DNA from: Solanum dulcamara | Lineage: Eukaryota > Streptophyta > Magnoliopsida > Solanales > Solanaceae | Direction of reading: 5' to 3' | Length of the DNA: 64,000 nucleotides | NCBI RefSeq assembly: GCF_947179165.1 | Contig: NC_077244.1 | Coordinates: 78,396,144-78,460,143, forward strand | Shown here: positions 24,976 to 37,180 of the stretch, one piece after another | How the letters are laid out: each line of letters begins with the position of its first letter | Position numbering within the stretch: position 1 is the stretch's first letter | Notes under the pieces: model-generated | Told to the model about the DNA's origin: nothing | Databases searched by the model: none | What the model saw: only the letters and a program-made list of their open reading frames with translations | Made by a program: the position numbers and the translations under genes

Positions 24976-26439
24976 AATTCTCATAATATTTATTCTTCTT
25001 CTCTACTCTCTCCCTCACCCTCACTATAAATAACACTAATTTTAACTCTTCTTCACTATTTTTATCCCCCTCCTTCACATTTCTCCATTAAAATCAACCA
25101 CCAAACCATCAAAATCCTCTTTTTTTCTAGCCAAACAAATTTTATTTTGGTGTTGTAGCACAAATAGACTAATATACAGTTCATGTATATCTGATATACA
25201 AGAAAATTGGTGGCTGTATACACTGATATACAATATATATACAACTGCGATATACAGTGAAATTGTGCTTAAGACCCAAAAATGTGGATGACCCAACAGC
25301 TTAATCCAGGCGTACAAGAACTAAGTGTCGGACAATATTTTCATGTGTTATTTATTGTTTATTTATATTAATTCGGGTTGTAATAATTTATTCACTTATG
25401 TTATTTATGCTTGCTTAGATATTAATTTTAATTTGTTTTAACTTGATTAGATTCCCCTAAAGATAAACCAATTCATGTTAATTTATTCTTTAGATGATTT
25501 TCTACCTTTACTTAGGCATTTGGTAACTTTACTTCTTCTTTTTTTAATTTTTTTTTATACATGTATATTATTTTCAATGTTTAAGTTTGATCTTTTTTTA
25601 AAAAAATAATTAAAGTCTTCGTTTCTTTTTAAATTAATATTTGTAAAAGTTAGTCAAATAATTTTTAAATCGTCGGATAACAGCGCGTTAGCGGCCACTT
25701 TGAATGCTTAACACCTTCTTAAAGTAAAAATAAGAACCTCGTACCTTTTTCTCTGAATTTTTAAGACTTAAACCTGTTAGGGTCTTTTAAATTAAGTTTT
25801 CTTAATTTCTTTAAAAAATTAAGTGTCGACTCCTCTTTTCTAAAATTAATTTTTTCTCTATAAAGTTGAAATTAATTTTAAACTGTCTTTTTCCGACATA
25901 ACAATTACTATATTTGTTTGGTCTGACTTTTAAGACGGCTCCCCATCCCAAAAAACTTTCATTTGTTTCTACAACAAAATGAACAGATTCTAATGATATT
26001 TTTAAGTCTGGAATATTCTTAACCTCTTTCTTAATTTGTTGTACCAATTTTTTGTCTTCAATATTAAAATGTTTCTGACCTTTACTTCCTATTTTAGAGT
26101 ACATGGTCTTGCTATTTTTCCTAAATCTTGGATATAGTTTCTAGCATAATTAACTAATCCTAAGATTTTTGTAATTCTTTTGTATTGTCTAGTCTATCAA
26201 GCATGTCTAATACATTTTTAGCTATATGTGGTTGTAATTTTATTTTTTCATCACCTAAGGTCATTCCTAAGAAGTTAATATGTGTTTTGCGTAATTTCAT
26301 TTTCCTTGTACTAATTATTATTTCATATTTTACAAATAGTCTAAAAACAATTTGTAAATATCCTAAGTGTTCTTACATGTCTTTACTAAATACTAAAATA
26401 TCATCTACGTATTTGCGGAGTTATTTCAACTCTTTTTAG

Positions 26440-27530
26440 TTGAGTAATTAACTCGTGTATTTCAATATTTTTTGGTACTTGCTTTTCAGTTTGCTTTTCT
26501 TTAATTAATCTGCCTATTTTTATATTTAATTCTACCAGTAATGTTATTATTATATTATTTTATTTTAATATGACTTTATCTGTTTGACTTGACGGATTAT
26601 GTTTTGAAAATCCTTCTGGCTCAGTGTGAAATTTAGTTGTATAATCTAATATTTTTTTGTAATTTACATCTTCGTCACTCATGAAAGTGAAATTTCTTCT
26701 AATCCTTGAATTATTCTCTTTAATCCACTTATATCAGTAGTTATTGCTTCTACTTATCCTGTTCTTTTTGTCACTAATTGAGTAGTTCTAATTTCTAACT
26801 CTTTAGGTTTTTCTGTTAATATCTTAATTATTTTTTTCTATTTCAATTTTTGTAGGAATTTTTTTTAAATTGAATTTTGTATTTAAATATTGAAGTTTTC
26901 TATCTATTTCTAGTTCTTGTGATTTTAGAAAATCAAAATTTTGTTCTAATTTATCTAGTATTTCTTTTCCTGCTTATTTAAGGTGACTTCTATCACTTCT
27001 AAAAATTTTATTATATTTTTATCTTGTTCTTGGACCTTATCACTAAAATTTATTACTAAATCTATTAAAGTATTATATTGACTGTCTTCTAAGTTTAATA
27101 TATGTTCTCCTTTACTGAAATTACACTTTATAATTGTATTTTATTTTAATGTTTTATATTTCTTTTCAGGGTAATTTCTTAAATCTAAATATTCTAAATG
27201 TTTTAAAGAATTTATTTTTATTTATTTATCCTAACGAAACTGTTATTTTACAGCGTCTCTTATTATCCTCTATTCTCTCGTTACAATATTTTATATCTTG
27301 TTCAATATTAAATAATTCCCAACATAAATCAGTTTTTTGTTGTTCAAGTAACGATGTATAGATTGTTGCTTTATTTATTTCTTTTTCTACCGATATTAAA
27401 TATATTCGAGTTTTTTCTATACTTCTTAACTCTCTTTTATATTTTCACTCGTAATAAAGCCAGCTATATTTTAATCGTATTCTTCTAACAAATTCAAGGG
27501 GCATCCATTTCATCCTAAAGGAATTGTCTA
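26440..27530 (-). pseudogene. Endogenous pararetrovirus: probable upstream-gene remnant (coiled-coil rich)
   Basis: On the minus strand the region reads as broken, Lys/Glu/Ile-rich frames. Near 27510-27440 there is a segment starting MKWMPLEFVRRIRLKY, then Glu-rich stretches with heptad-like spacing and many stops. Composition and strand agree with the adjoining pol remnant, and a solendovirus-like upstream ORF is the likeliest source. The family match is weak, the 5' limit is unknown, and a junction with RT near 26440 seems deleted. Confidence 0.4.
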
Positions 27531-27670
27531 AATTCTTCTTTTATAGTACCTTATTCTATGATTAGAATGTCCTATATTTCTTTTAAGATGATTTAATTAT
27601 CGTCTTAAATACTTCCGTCTTAGTATAAGATTACTTTCTTCTAATTGTTGAGAAACATATTTTTTTAAGG

Positions 27671-28047
27671 AAAACTTTCAAAAATAGCAAAAATTTGAAC
27701 CATAATTAGGCTCCTTAGTTACAGTCTGTTTAATTACATTTTATAGTTATAGTTTCAGTTGCTATGCCAAATTCCGTTTGTATATTTCGCTACATTATAC
27801 CAATTGGATTTTTTCGTTTATACATATCTCGCTGCATTATACAAATTTGACTTTCAAAAAGAATGTATATATACGCTTCTAGATTTGCTTTATAGATTTG
27901 TATATTCGCTTCCAGATTTGGATATAAACCCAAATTTGTATAATAGCAAATTACATTAAACTGTAGCCAATTCACGTAATTAATTGAAACTATACCCTTA
28001 TCACATAATATAATAGTAATGTTTGTCAATCTGTGTAATTTTCCCTT
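27671..28047 (+). repeat. Dispersed repeat family A, copy 1
   Basis: Shares with 34492-34919, in the same order: ggctccttagttacag, atagtttcagttgctat, ttccgtttgtatatttcgct, gcttccagatttg, aatttgtataatagcaaatt and a tttgtcaat...ttttccc end. Internal attcgcttc...agatttg units are repeated. Not coding. Confidence 0.75.
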
Positions 28048-28248
28048 TTTCTAATCCGTCCAAAAATAAATGTAATCTTTTCATAATTGAAAATAATTTT
28101 ATTTTATTCATTATACAAAAAAAAATAAACAACAGTCCTTAACTAATGCATTTGTCACTTGATTTTCTTCTCTAAAGTCATGTTGGATGGGGTTTTGAGC
28201 TGATGGAGCAATTTTGTGGCAAGTCGTCACAAAAATCCATATTTTTTG

Positions 28249-28249
<1 letters not shown>

Positions 28250-28286
<37 letters not shown>
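28250..28286. repeat. (AT)n microsatellite
   Basis: An uninterrupted run of about 18 AT units. Confidence 0.95.
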
Positions 28287-28289
<3 letters not shown>

Positions 28290-29990
28290 TGACTCAAACT
28301 TAATATCAAGATGAATAACAATTTTTTTTGTGTATATATTCTAATATGAAATATTGTTTGAAGAATTCCAACTATAGAAATATCGAATAGGTAAATATAA
28401 TAGACATATTCTTTATACCTTTTGTTATTTGGTCAATTAAAATTGGGTAATGGAAAATGGAATAGTCAGCAGAGGGAGTGATGAAGGAATATTAAGATTC
28501 ACTTCACTAAGGGAAAAGGTGGATCACATGGCACCATGATAATTGAGAACCTTTTGAAGAATAAGGAAAAATTTAATAAAAATCCCATTGATGATAAACA
28601 AATTTTTTTAATAAAGTTGTGATGGAGGTGATAAAGTATGTTTTCATTTTTAATTGAAGATTTTAATTTCGAATTTAATTGAGTACATAGATGATTTTGT
28701 TAGGAGTACTTTACTCTTGAATTTTTTTAAAAGTAAATTCAAATTTAATCAGATTATAATAATAAAATAATAATTGAATGAAAAACTTTAAATCTATTTT
28801 TTTTTAAAAGCAAATATGACGAAAATCTAGATGCGCATATTATAAGTTTGAAAGATTCAGAGAATCCACATTTATTGAAACGTTTAATTTGGCATGATCT
28901 AGTGTGACTCACTAAATCCTTCATCAATGATTTTATTAAATTTATATGATGGAATATTTACTTGCATGTGTTTGGATTTTTGAGAATATGACTTGTGAAT
29001 TCGATAAACAAGTATCTCAATAACAACAATTAATCAGATATTTTTAGGCGGATTATCAATAATTAATCAAAATATTTAGGCAGATTTTCGTTTTTTGAAA
29101 AATACTTGGTGGATTTTTTTTCTTCTGAAAATAATAATAATATTATTTAATATCACTAAAAAATAGGAATAAGCAATTGAGGACTACTTCTATCTCTAAA
29201 AAGAAAAAAAATCACTGCTAATTTTAATTAACGATAAATTATTGATGAATTATCCAATAATTATGTTAATTATGGATTATTCAGCAATAAATTTTATAGC
29301 TAAGTTCTGTTTTTTGGGGGTGATATATCAATGTATTTTCGTGTACTGAGAAATGATAATGATGGCATTTTTGAAGAACACAGTTATTTGGTAAATCACA
29401 TGGTAGAGAACGTGAATTAATCCATAAATTAATGATTTCTGGGTAAACTAATTAATTAATGGTAGTACTACGTATACAAAGTAGGTCAACAATCAAATTA
29501 ATGGAGGGGAGTAGCATTAATTCATAGAAGTTGAATGTGGGGAGGTCTCATTTAATTTCATTCTTTCATTTAGTATAGAATAAGAATTTAACTTATATTT
29601 GCTAATAGTGTAACAAAAAATTAACTGACATATTATAAATAATTATTGTGGATTAGTCATCTACTTAAATAACTTGTTTCGAAGCAATATTGCACCATGG
29701 CAGAACCCTAGCCTTACATGTAGCACTCATAATGTTTATTAAAATACTTATTACCCAATGTAATACTGTTTAATGTATAAGTAGGTGATCGATATACCAA
29801 CTAACTCATTAATTAATCAATTAACCAGCCATTCTCTTTAACCTAGGTGCCACACCCTTTATCGACTAATTAAAGTTTGTTAAAGACTACAATATTGGTA
29901 GAAAGTGACGAAAATATCATATATCAATTGTTCAATTGTAAGGGTTGATTAAAAATTTTCAGTATTTTCATCTAAAAACACAAGCACGAG
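28287..29990. other. Intergenic, nothing recognised
   Basis: AT-rich sequence without credible coding frames, RNA genes or delimited repeats on either strand. Confidence 0.55.
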
Positions 29991-30689
29991 TCAATTATTC
30001 ATTTCAAGTGATACGGAGGTCTATGAAAAAAATTGTTATAAAGTTATGTTCAAGCTTCATCTTGATTAATATGGATAGATCACCAATAGGTTCACATTCA
30101 GTTTTTGCACTATGAAATAAATTAATCAATAGAATCGTCTAACGAATCATTTGATACTAGATATGAAGAGATATCACAGACAACATAAATATGCAAGGGC
30201 AAAGCTAATTGGTTCATTCGAATACTTTTTATCGAAAAATTATATTGCAAAATTAAAATTATTTTTTATGTCACAATATAAAAAATGGAAGGTAAAATCA
30301 AGAAGAAAAAGGGTTGAAACCAACAAAATCAACATAGATCATTTTGATGGGTCTACCTCCACATATTTCCTCTTTTTTTAAAAAAATAAATAAATAATTC
30401 CTAAAATTAGAAAAACAAACTATATATTAGTCTTTATATATAATCTCATACTAATAATACCTTGACACCCACTTTGGCTTGTGAGTAAAGAAGAGAGAAA
30501 AATTTGAATCCATAGAAACAATAAAACGCATCTTAGTATGCGATTTACATATAGTTTTATAAATATAAATGTTTCCTTATTTATATTATTTTTCTTTTAC
30601 TCCTTTTTTCTCATTTTTCAACTTTTACTTCTTGTGATTTTAAGTAATTGTTCTTTTTCCTCCCTTCATTTGGAATAACTGTGTTATTC
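29990..30689. repeat. Unit 1 of a 700-770 bp tandem duplication
   Basis: Begins attcatttcaagtgatacgg and ends cttcatttggaataactgtg ttatt. Its landmarks recur in order in unit 2: cttcatcttgattaatatgg, atgcaagggcaaagctaatt, gggttgaaaccaacaaaatc, ccttgacacccactttggct and tgcgatttaca. A 76-codon open frame at 30151 is not kept open in unit 2. Confidence 0.85.
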
Positions 30690-31470
30690 ATTTCAAGTGA
30701 TACGGAGGTTTACAAAAAAGTTCTAAAATTTTGTTCCATATCATTGACCTTATTGTCTATGTTTCTATGATGGCCTTATTATAACTCATCCGCTAACATC
30801 AGTCGGTCAGACCTTCATTTAACTAATTTCACTCAAACTTCATCTTGATTAATATGGATAACGCCTATAGGTTCACGTCCAGTTTTGCACTAAAAAATAA
30901 ATTAAATCAATAAAATTGTCTAACGAATCATTTGATATTAGAGATGAAGAGATATTCCGAACAACATGAATATGCAAGGGCAAAGCTAATTGGTTCATTC
31001 CAATATTTTTTATCGAAAAATTACACTGCAGAATAAAAATTATTTTTTATATATTATCATATTATAAAAAAATTGAAGGTAAAAAATCAGGAAGCAAAAG
31101 AGTTGAAACCAACAAAATCAACATAGATTATTTTGACAGGTCTACCTCCACATATTTCTTCTTTTTATATAAAAAAATAAAATAAATAATTCCTTAAATT
31201 AAAAAACAAACAAACTATATATTAGTCTTTATAGTCTAAGAATAATACCTTGACACCCACTTTGACTTGTGAGTAAAGAAGAGCGAGAAAATTTTGCATC
31301 CATAGAAAGCATAAAATGCTTTCACAAAATGCGATTTACATAGTGTTATAAATATAAATATTTTTTTTTATTCCTTTCTTATCATTTTTTAACCTTTACT
31401 TCTTATGATTTTATGTAATTATTCATTCCCCTCCCCCCCTTCATTTAGTGTAACTGTGTTATTAATTCTA
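30690..31470. repeat. Unit 2 of the tandem duplication
   Basis: Begins with the same ttcatttcaagtgatacgg block and ends cttcatttagtgtaactgtg. An extra ~60 bp (about 30735-30825, ending cagaccttcatttaactaat) lies near its start. Substitutions and small indels from unit 1 indicate an old duplication. Confidence 0.85.
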
Positions 31471-34400
31471 GTTTTTTAACAACATCTCCTAATTAGAAAG
31501 AATGAGCCATCCACAAACTTAGCACATAATAAATGATGTTATTATTATTAAAGTAAAATTTCGTTATTGAATGGAATTATAGACTTATGTTCCCTTTCAT
31601 TGGAATTATATTTACTTAAGTTATGTTGAAACTTATTTTATGCTATGTTGAAATTTGACACAAGAGTAAGAGTGTATCATGCATGCTAAATGGTCTATTT
31701 TCTTCAAATTGTTTAAATAGTGTTATGAAACTATGTTTGTAAATATTAATCTTGTCAAATATTCAGTTCATGATGTTCTACGAAATATATTTTTAAAATT
31801 AATTAAAAAAATATTATTAATTTAAAATATATATATCAATTTTTTTATAATATTAATTAAAAATATATATATTTATTAATTAATATATTCTCAAGAAACG
31901 ATAGTTAAAAATATTTATTTTTCCCGTGCAAAACAACACAAAATCCCAAAATGTTAGGTTCATGCTGGTGATATACTACCAAGCAAATATAAATTCTCAA
32001 TAGGGATAATTAATGGTGTTTAATTTAGATCAAGTCTGTTTACTTGCTGACCACATGGCATGCAGTGGCCAGTCACAACGTTACGTTGCTCGTATAATTA
32101 ATTAATGACTTTTAATTATAATACAATTAATCATGTTCTCTATTTGATGAAGAAGTATGATTAACTAATATTTTCACCGTCCATAAGTTTTTTTTTTAAA
32201 TTTAATATTTCTAACATGTAACTCGATATATAGCCCAATCTACCAAGTAAATAAGTCAAATCCACAGTAAAAGAAAAGGGTAATATTTAATATTTCCAAT
32301 TTGGCTTTTGATTATTTTTTTTAAAAAAACTTTTTAGCCTAATTATAAATATGTTATCCAAACACTTCAAAAATTAAAAAAGAGCTTAAAAATCAAAAGT
32401 AACTTTAAATAAGTCAATTCAAACACTCACTTACATAAATATTAATAAGCTTGATCAATAACTAGAGTATTCAAAATATTTATCTTATTTAAGTTGAAGC
32501 GTTTGGATGAAGTCTCGTAAAATTTTAAAATAAAAATTATAATAAATTGACATTAATTTAAGTTCCAAATTGAATAATCGGTTATTAAGCTATAAAATCC
32601 AAATTAAATTGTGTCAACTTACTTAAAGGGGAAACTTGTTCCCTTCTCCGGGAATTTGCACTAAACAAAGAGAAACAATAAATTAAGCATAAGTAGGATA
32701 ATTAAATAGATAATTAAACCGACTACAAAGATTTTCTTAGGTTCCAAAATCTTCATTTGATTTGACCAATTTTTTTAAGACATGAGATTCCAAAAATTAG
32801 TTTAAAATTTTAGGTTGATCCGTTATACAGGAGAAGAAGCAAATTAGTTTTTATTTATATAATAATATACTAACTACCTCATAATCATAATATTTTTTTT
32901 TATTATTAAAAAATTACCTCATGCATTATTCCACAATAAGTGGATTCAAAGTAGTTAAAAACAGTCAAACCTTCGTCAATTAGTAACCCCAACTTATTTT
33001 TTGCTTGTTATTAAATATAGGATTATAGCCGAACGCTACTGAATTCTATCGAATTATAACTATAATTTTTGTTTTGCCTCTATGATTAATATTGTAAGCA
33101 CTTTAAGTGTAATTGGATATGTTGTAAATTATATTTAATTGTGTTTTATTTTTCAGACAGTTATTTAGACTTCCCTGAGACCAAAATTGGCATGAAATTA
33201 GTCAAAGTAATTAATGGTTTTTGATAAACCAGGTAACATGTTATAGCAAAGATATAATCATCTAATTATTAATTACTCCATAACTAGTTGCTACTTTATT
33301 CAAACCTGTAAATCATGTTCTCTTGATCAACCTCTCCATTTTTTACATATAAAAAAATAAATCATCATGGAATAATAGGGAACTTATATAATTATCTACT
33401 TATATTCTCTTCCTATAGTTAATTAAGTTGTTAATCAAAAAATTATTATATTAATTTGTTCATCCTGATTTTGACCAAAAAGTGTTGTTTGGACTGTTGC
33501 ACCGAATATGATGCTTATAACTATAATTCCGATTAATAATACTAATTATGTGTTACTACTTACTATAACTAATTAATTCTCCCTTATATATAATTCAAAT
33601 TTTTAGAGTTGTTGGCACTTGGCAACCACATCTACTCATAATTAGCACTTGAAAGAACATAATAGAAGAATTCTATAATAAAAAAGAATTAACAAGTTGG
33701 ATCTCATCATAATTAATTTATGATTAGTTGTGTATTTTTAAATCAATTTTTGAACAACCAACATAACAAATAAATAAATACACACATATATTTTAAACAT
33801 ATCTTTTCCAAAATTGTGATATACAAATACCAATTATTATCAATTTATTTGGCACTTACCAATTATCATCAATTTTCCAACAACTAACTAAACTAATAAC
33901 AAATACACATACCAGTATTCCAATCAAATACTAAAAGATTGATGATCAGAAACCACAGTGCCTCACCAGGATTTTACTCTCGATCCTGATAAAAAAAAAA
34001 AAAAAAAATTCTTAACACAATTTTTTTAATGAGGTCAAAATTTAAACAATAATGCTGAAAAGTCATTTTTGTGAAAATCACCCTCTCTACAATGTGCAAT
34101 GGTCCATCACGAAGAATTAAGAGAGAAAAATCGCAGTATAGTTTCACACGAGTGTAATAATTTTGTGTTTATGAGATGATCAAGATAGGTAGATTTTGTT
34201 CATTTTCTACGACAATTTAGATTTATTAGGCAATGAAATTGACTGACCTTGGCTTTTTGTACAAAAGTCTCTAGTCATTTTCATCCCTCATATATCGACC
34301 AGAAATTTCACACTCATACAATATTGCTGTATAAGTAGTGACAAATTTTTTTGGTATAATTATCTTATAATTAATATATGTATCTACATTAGCTAGTGAC

Positions 34401-34491
34401 TGTGATTATTTTTTATGAACTACCAAAGTAAATCTAATTTAGTAGCCCACAAGCCCATTTTAATAAGTTTGGATTCCTAGACTACAAATTG
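31471..34491. other. Intergenic, nothing recognised
   Basis: AT-rich. Bases 32290-32640 contain ttatccaaacacttc, cattcaaacactc-like and gaagcgtttggatgaa segments suggestive of an eroded MITE. A poly(A) run lies at 33990-34008. No gene seen. Confidence 0.5.
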
Positions 34492-34919
34492 ACAAACTTT
34501 TAAAAATATCAAAGATTTGAAACATAAGTAAGCTCCTTAGCTACAGTTTGTTTAATTTCGTTCCATAGCTATAGTTTCAATTGTTATACCAATTTCCGTT
34601 TGTATATCTCGCTGCATTATATAAATTGGGCTTTCAAAAGAGATTGTATATATTCGCTTCAAAATTTGTATATTCGTTTCAAGATTTGTTTATATTCGCT
34701 TCAAAATTTGTATATTCGTTTTCAGATTTATATATTCGCTTCTAGATTTGTTTTAGAGATTTGCATATTCGCTTCTAGATTTGTATAGGAGCCCCCAAAT
34801 TTGTATAATAGCAAATTTTATTAAATTAAAATTAATTTGCATTTTTTTTAAAATAAAACTATAGCTATATTAAATAATATACTAATAATATTTGTCAATT
34901 CGCATAATTTTTCCCTATT
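34492..34919 (+). repeat. Dispersed repeat family A, copy 2, with internal tandem expansion
   Basis: Same orientation and landmarks as 27671-28047. Its centre (about 34650-34785) is expanded into about seven variants of a 19-25 bp unit such as tatattcgcttcaaaatttg. A 62-codon open frame here only reflects the tandem array. Confidence 0.75.
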
Positions 34920-34974
34920 CTAGAAGCCCATTTTAACAGTTAATACCACAAGCCCATTTAACTTTATATTTTTG

Positions 34975-35295
34975 GATAATTACAGTAGATGGGTCATTCG
35001 GTCATTTTAATTACCAAAAAAATGGTCATTCGGTGTCTATTCATGTATATTTATGTATACTAAATGTATATTTCATGCATAGAATGTATCATAATATATA
35101 TTCAGTGTATAACTCATTTATAAGTAATCTATATTGTATAGTCAGTGTATACTTTCTATGAGTTTTTACAAGTTATATTGTACAACCACTGTATATTTTC
35201 TATGATTTTTGGCTATTTTTTATGTAAATAAAACATGGCTATATTTATTATAAATTTATTTATTTATTGTATATTTTTGAAATTGTCCTTTTATT
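34975..35295 (+). repeat. Dispersed repeat family B, copy 1
   Basis: Opposite-orientation relative of 40845-41125. Shared features are gggtcattcggt, tcataatatatattcagtgt, ataactcatttataagtaat, tctatattgtatagtcagtg and a gctattttttatgtaaataa block, ending tgtatatttttgaaattgtc. Non-autonomous and non-coding. Confidence 0.75.
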
Positions 35296-35299
35296 CTTC

Positions 35300-36086
35300 A
35301 TACCAAGCTTATTCAACCATTTAAGATCTGTCCACTGAAAATATAAAATATCTTTACATTACGAATGTTGCGTTTCTTATCATGTAACCATTTTTAACCC
35401 GAAAAGTGAAGTAGATAATTATTTATGCTCGTAATATAAAAATATGTTATATTGTCTATGCTCCCCACCCCACACCAACGAATATTGTATATTCAGTCCA
35501 TTTTATCAACAATTCTGAAAGAGATGGCAATGTTGACTTGGAAAAAGATCCAGTGTGTGAACATTAACTCAATATTATCCATGTCAATTATTTACTGTCA
35601 CATAGTATAAGGAAGAAATTTAGGGTGTGAATATAAATTGAGTGAATAGAGTGGGGGACCTTTTTCGCAAATGAAAAGGCAGGACCAGTTAACAGGTGAA
35701 ATTCACAAGCCTGCCTATTTCTTGCTTATGAACAAATTCAAATATGGTCCCTCTATTTATATTATATCTCTTAGCAAAATTATAATCCGATCCATTTCTA
35801 GATTGGGACTAATTTGTTCTAGAGTTTGTCAAACTTGTTGCCGACATCAAAAGTTAAACTTTTAGATAAGTATAGAGTACTAGATTTTAACCTTTAAGAG
35901 TTTCGAACTCAGCATGTCTGCTGGAGTTTTACATATATACTGAATTTTCAAACCCCAATTTAGTGTAATGAAATTTTATTTGTAAAGAAAAACTGAATTA
36001 AGATAGTCGTTGCTATAGTTTTTCCAAAATTTTAGTTAGGGATAATATTTTCTTAAAAATAAAAATTGTACCAAGAAAGTGGATAA
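35300..36086. other. Intergenic, nothing recognised
   Basis: A 64-codon open frame at 35671-35865 has no recognisable homology. No gene supported. Confidence 0.5.
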
Positions 36087-36150
36087 GGAGATGTTTGGAT
36101 TGACTTTTTTTAAAGTAGCTTATTAGCTAAAAGTTAAAGGTCATAAGTTG

Positions 36151-36410
36151 GAGCCCATTTGGATTGACTTATAATTTTACTTGTAAGCTTTTTTCAGCTT
36201 TTTTGAGTGTTTGCATTTTGTACTTAAAATAAGCCCTGATAAATAATTGGGTTTGTTCGGATGAGCTTATTTTTAAGCAGTTAATAAGTTGAAAACAATT
36301 TATAAGTAAAAAAATAAATAAGTTGGGTTGGGCCTACTTATTTATTTTTTAACTTATAAGCAGTTTTCAACTTATAAAGTTATTTAAAATAAGTCCATTC
36401 AAACAGACTC
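36151..36410. mobile_element. Inner MITE 1 (gagccc/gactc ends)
   Basis: The left end gagcccatttggattgactt opposes the right end aagtccattcaaacagactc. Inside, cggatgagcttatttttaag and gcagttttcaacttataaag mirror each other, so a further element may be nested within. Confidence 0.6.
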
Positions 36411-36469
36411 TTAGTCACACCAAATTTTTAACTTTTAGCTTATTTTTGTACCTTTTTGGCTTGAAATAA

Positions 36470-36685
36470 GGGGTCGTTTGGTTGAAAACAAGTTATCATG
36501 GAATTAACTATCTCGAGATAAGTTATTCCACCATGTATATGGTATAACTTATCCATCGCTAAGATATAAATGATGGGATAAATAATCGTAAGACTGTCTA
36601 ATACCTTCAACCAAACACATGATAAAATAGTCTTGCATTTTATCCCTAGGATTATTACACTTTATACCATACACCAAACGACTCC
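36470..36685. mobile_element. Inner MITE 2 with TAA duplication (PIF/Harbinger-like)
   Basis: The left end ggggtcgtttggttg opposes the right end caccaaacgactcc, flanked by taa (36467-36469, 36686-36688). It is 216 bp, has conserved taacttatcc subterminal blocks and no coding content. Confidence 0.8.
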
Positions 36686-36798
36686 TAAGTGTTTAAAAAA
36701 TACCTTTTATCTTTCCCAAACACTTCAGTTTTTTTTAAATAAGCTTTAAAATTAAAAAGTACCTAAAATAAGTCAATCCAAACACCCTATAAGTGTTA

Positions 36799-37178
36799 CT
36801 TCCTCTTGCATTCGGACATAAGATCTTTAAGTTTTTTGAAATAAAATTAACATAATTGGAATGAAATAAAATTTGTTTGACTCTTGAAATTCAAATAAAG
36901 TCACATAAATTATTTCATTCATTCACTTTTACTTGTCCAATATAGCAAGAATACATTTTCTCTTTTACTTGTTACTTTTAGCAAATAGAAAAACATATTT
37001 TCTTCCCATATTTTACCCTCAACATTAATTACTTATTCTACAGATCATTTTTCAAGACCTAAGACAGTAAGACTAAACATAAATTAATATAAAATTTAGG
37101 ATAAAATGTTTTTATTAATCATTATTTTTAAGGGACGTGCAAAATTCAAAGTTGACAAGTAAAAATGAACAGATGGAG
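36799..37178. mobile_element. Diverged Stowaway-like MITE
   Basis: Starts cttcctcttgcattcggaca after TA and ends aaaaatgaacagatggag before TA. These ends resemble a mutated CTCCCTCCGT terminus. It lies directly next to the nested cluster. Confidence 0.5.
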
Positions 37179-37180
37179 TA

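Larger units (their letters stand above)
24100..25903. mobile_element. Solo LTR (probably Ty3/gypsy), 1804 bp
   Basis: It begins tgttgacacccaattttgg and ends ttccgacataaca (TG...CA), flanked by the 5-bp duplication attac at 24095-24099 and 25904-25908. No coding region, primer-binding site or polypurine tract is seen inside, so it is a solo LTR rather than a whole element. It interrupts the RNase H region of the pararetrovirus remnant and is therefore younger. Gypsy assignment rests on the LTR start typical of large Solanaceae gypsy elements. Confidence 0.8.
23775..26440 (-). pseudogene. Endogenous pararetrovirus: reverse transcriptase/RNase H remnant, split by a solo LTR
   Basis: Two parts lie either side of the LTR at 24100-25903. 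The right part (26440..25904) carries the RT catalytic YVDD (26400-26411), a block with NFLGMTLGDEKI, then an RNase H start with WGAVLK. The left part (24094..23775) continues with RNase H-like sequence including EAQILAIIYGLNYFK and ends with a segment like WLNFMETI... and KGKENNLANQLS. This tract resembles pol of Solanaceae solendoviruses and related endogenous pararetroviruses. Stops and shifts occur in both parts, and the N-terminal half of RT is not found in place, implying a deletion near 26440. Non-functional. Confidence 0.75.
36087..36788. mobile_element. Outer MITE of a nested cluster
   Basis: The left end ggagatgtttggattgactt opposes the right end aagtcaatccaaacaccct, with ataa adjoining both sides. 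The roughly 700-bp span is mostly two younger insertions (36151-36410 and 36470-36685); without them about 225 bp of outer element remains. Confidence 0.65.

Noticed and set aside
30151..30381. 76-codon open frame rich in Lys/Arg
   Set aside because: It lies in the first unit of a tandem duplication, the frame is broken in the second unit, and no domain is recognisable.
34600..34788. 62-codon open frame with repeated RF(K/Q)I(C/Y) peptides
   Set aside because: It reflects the 19-25 bp tandem array inside a dispersed repeat.
35671..35865. 64-codon open frame
   Set aside because: No recognisable domain, neighbours or codon pattern; consistent with chance.
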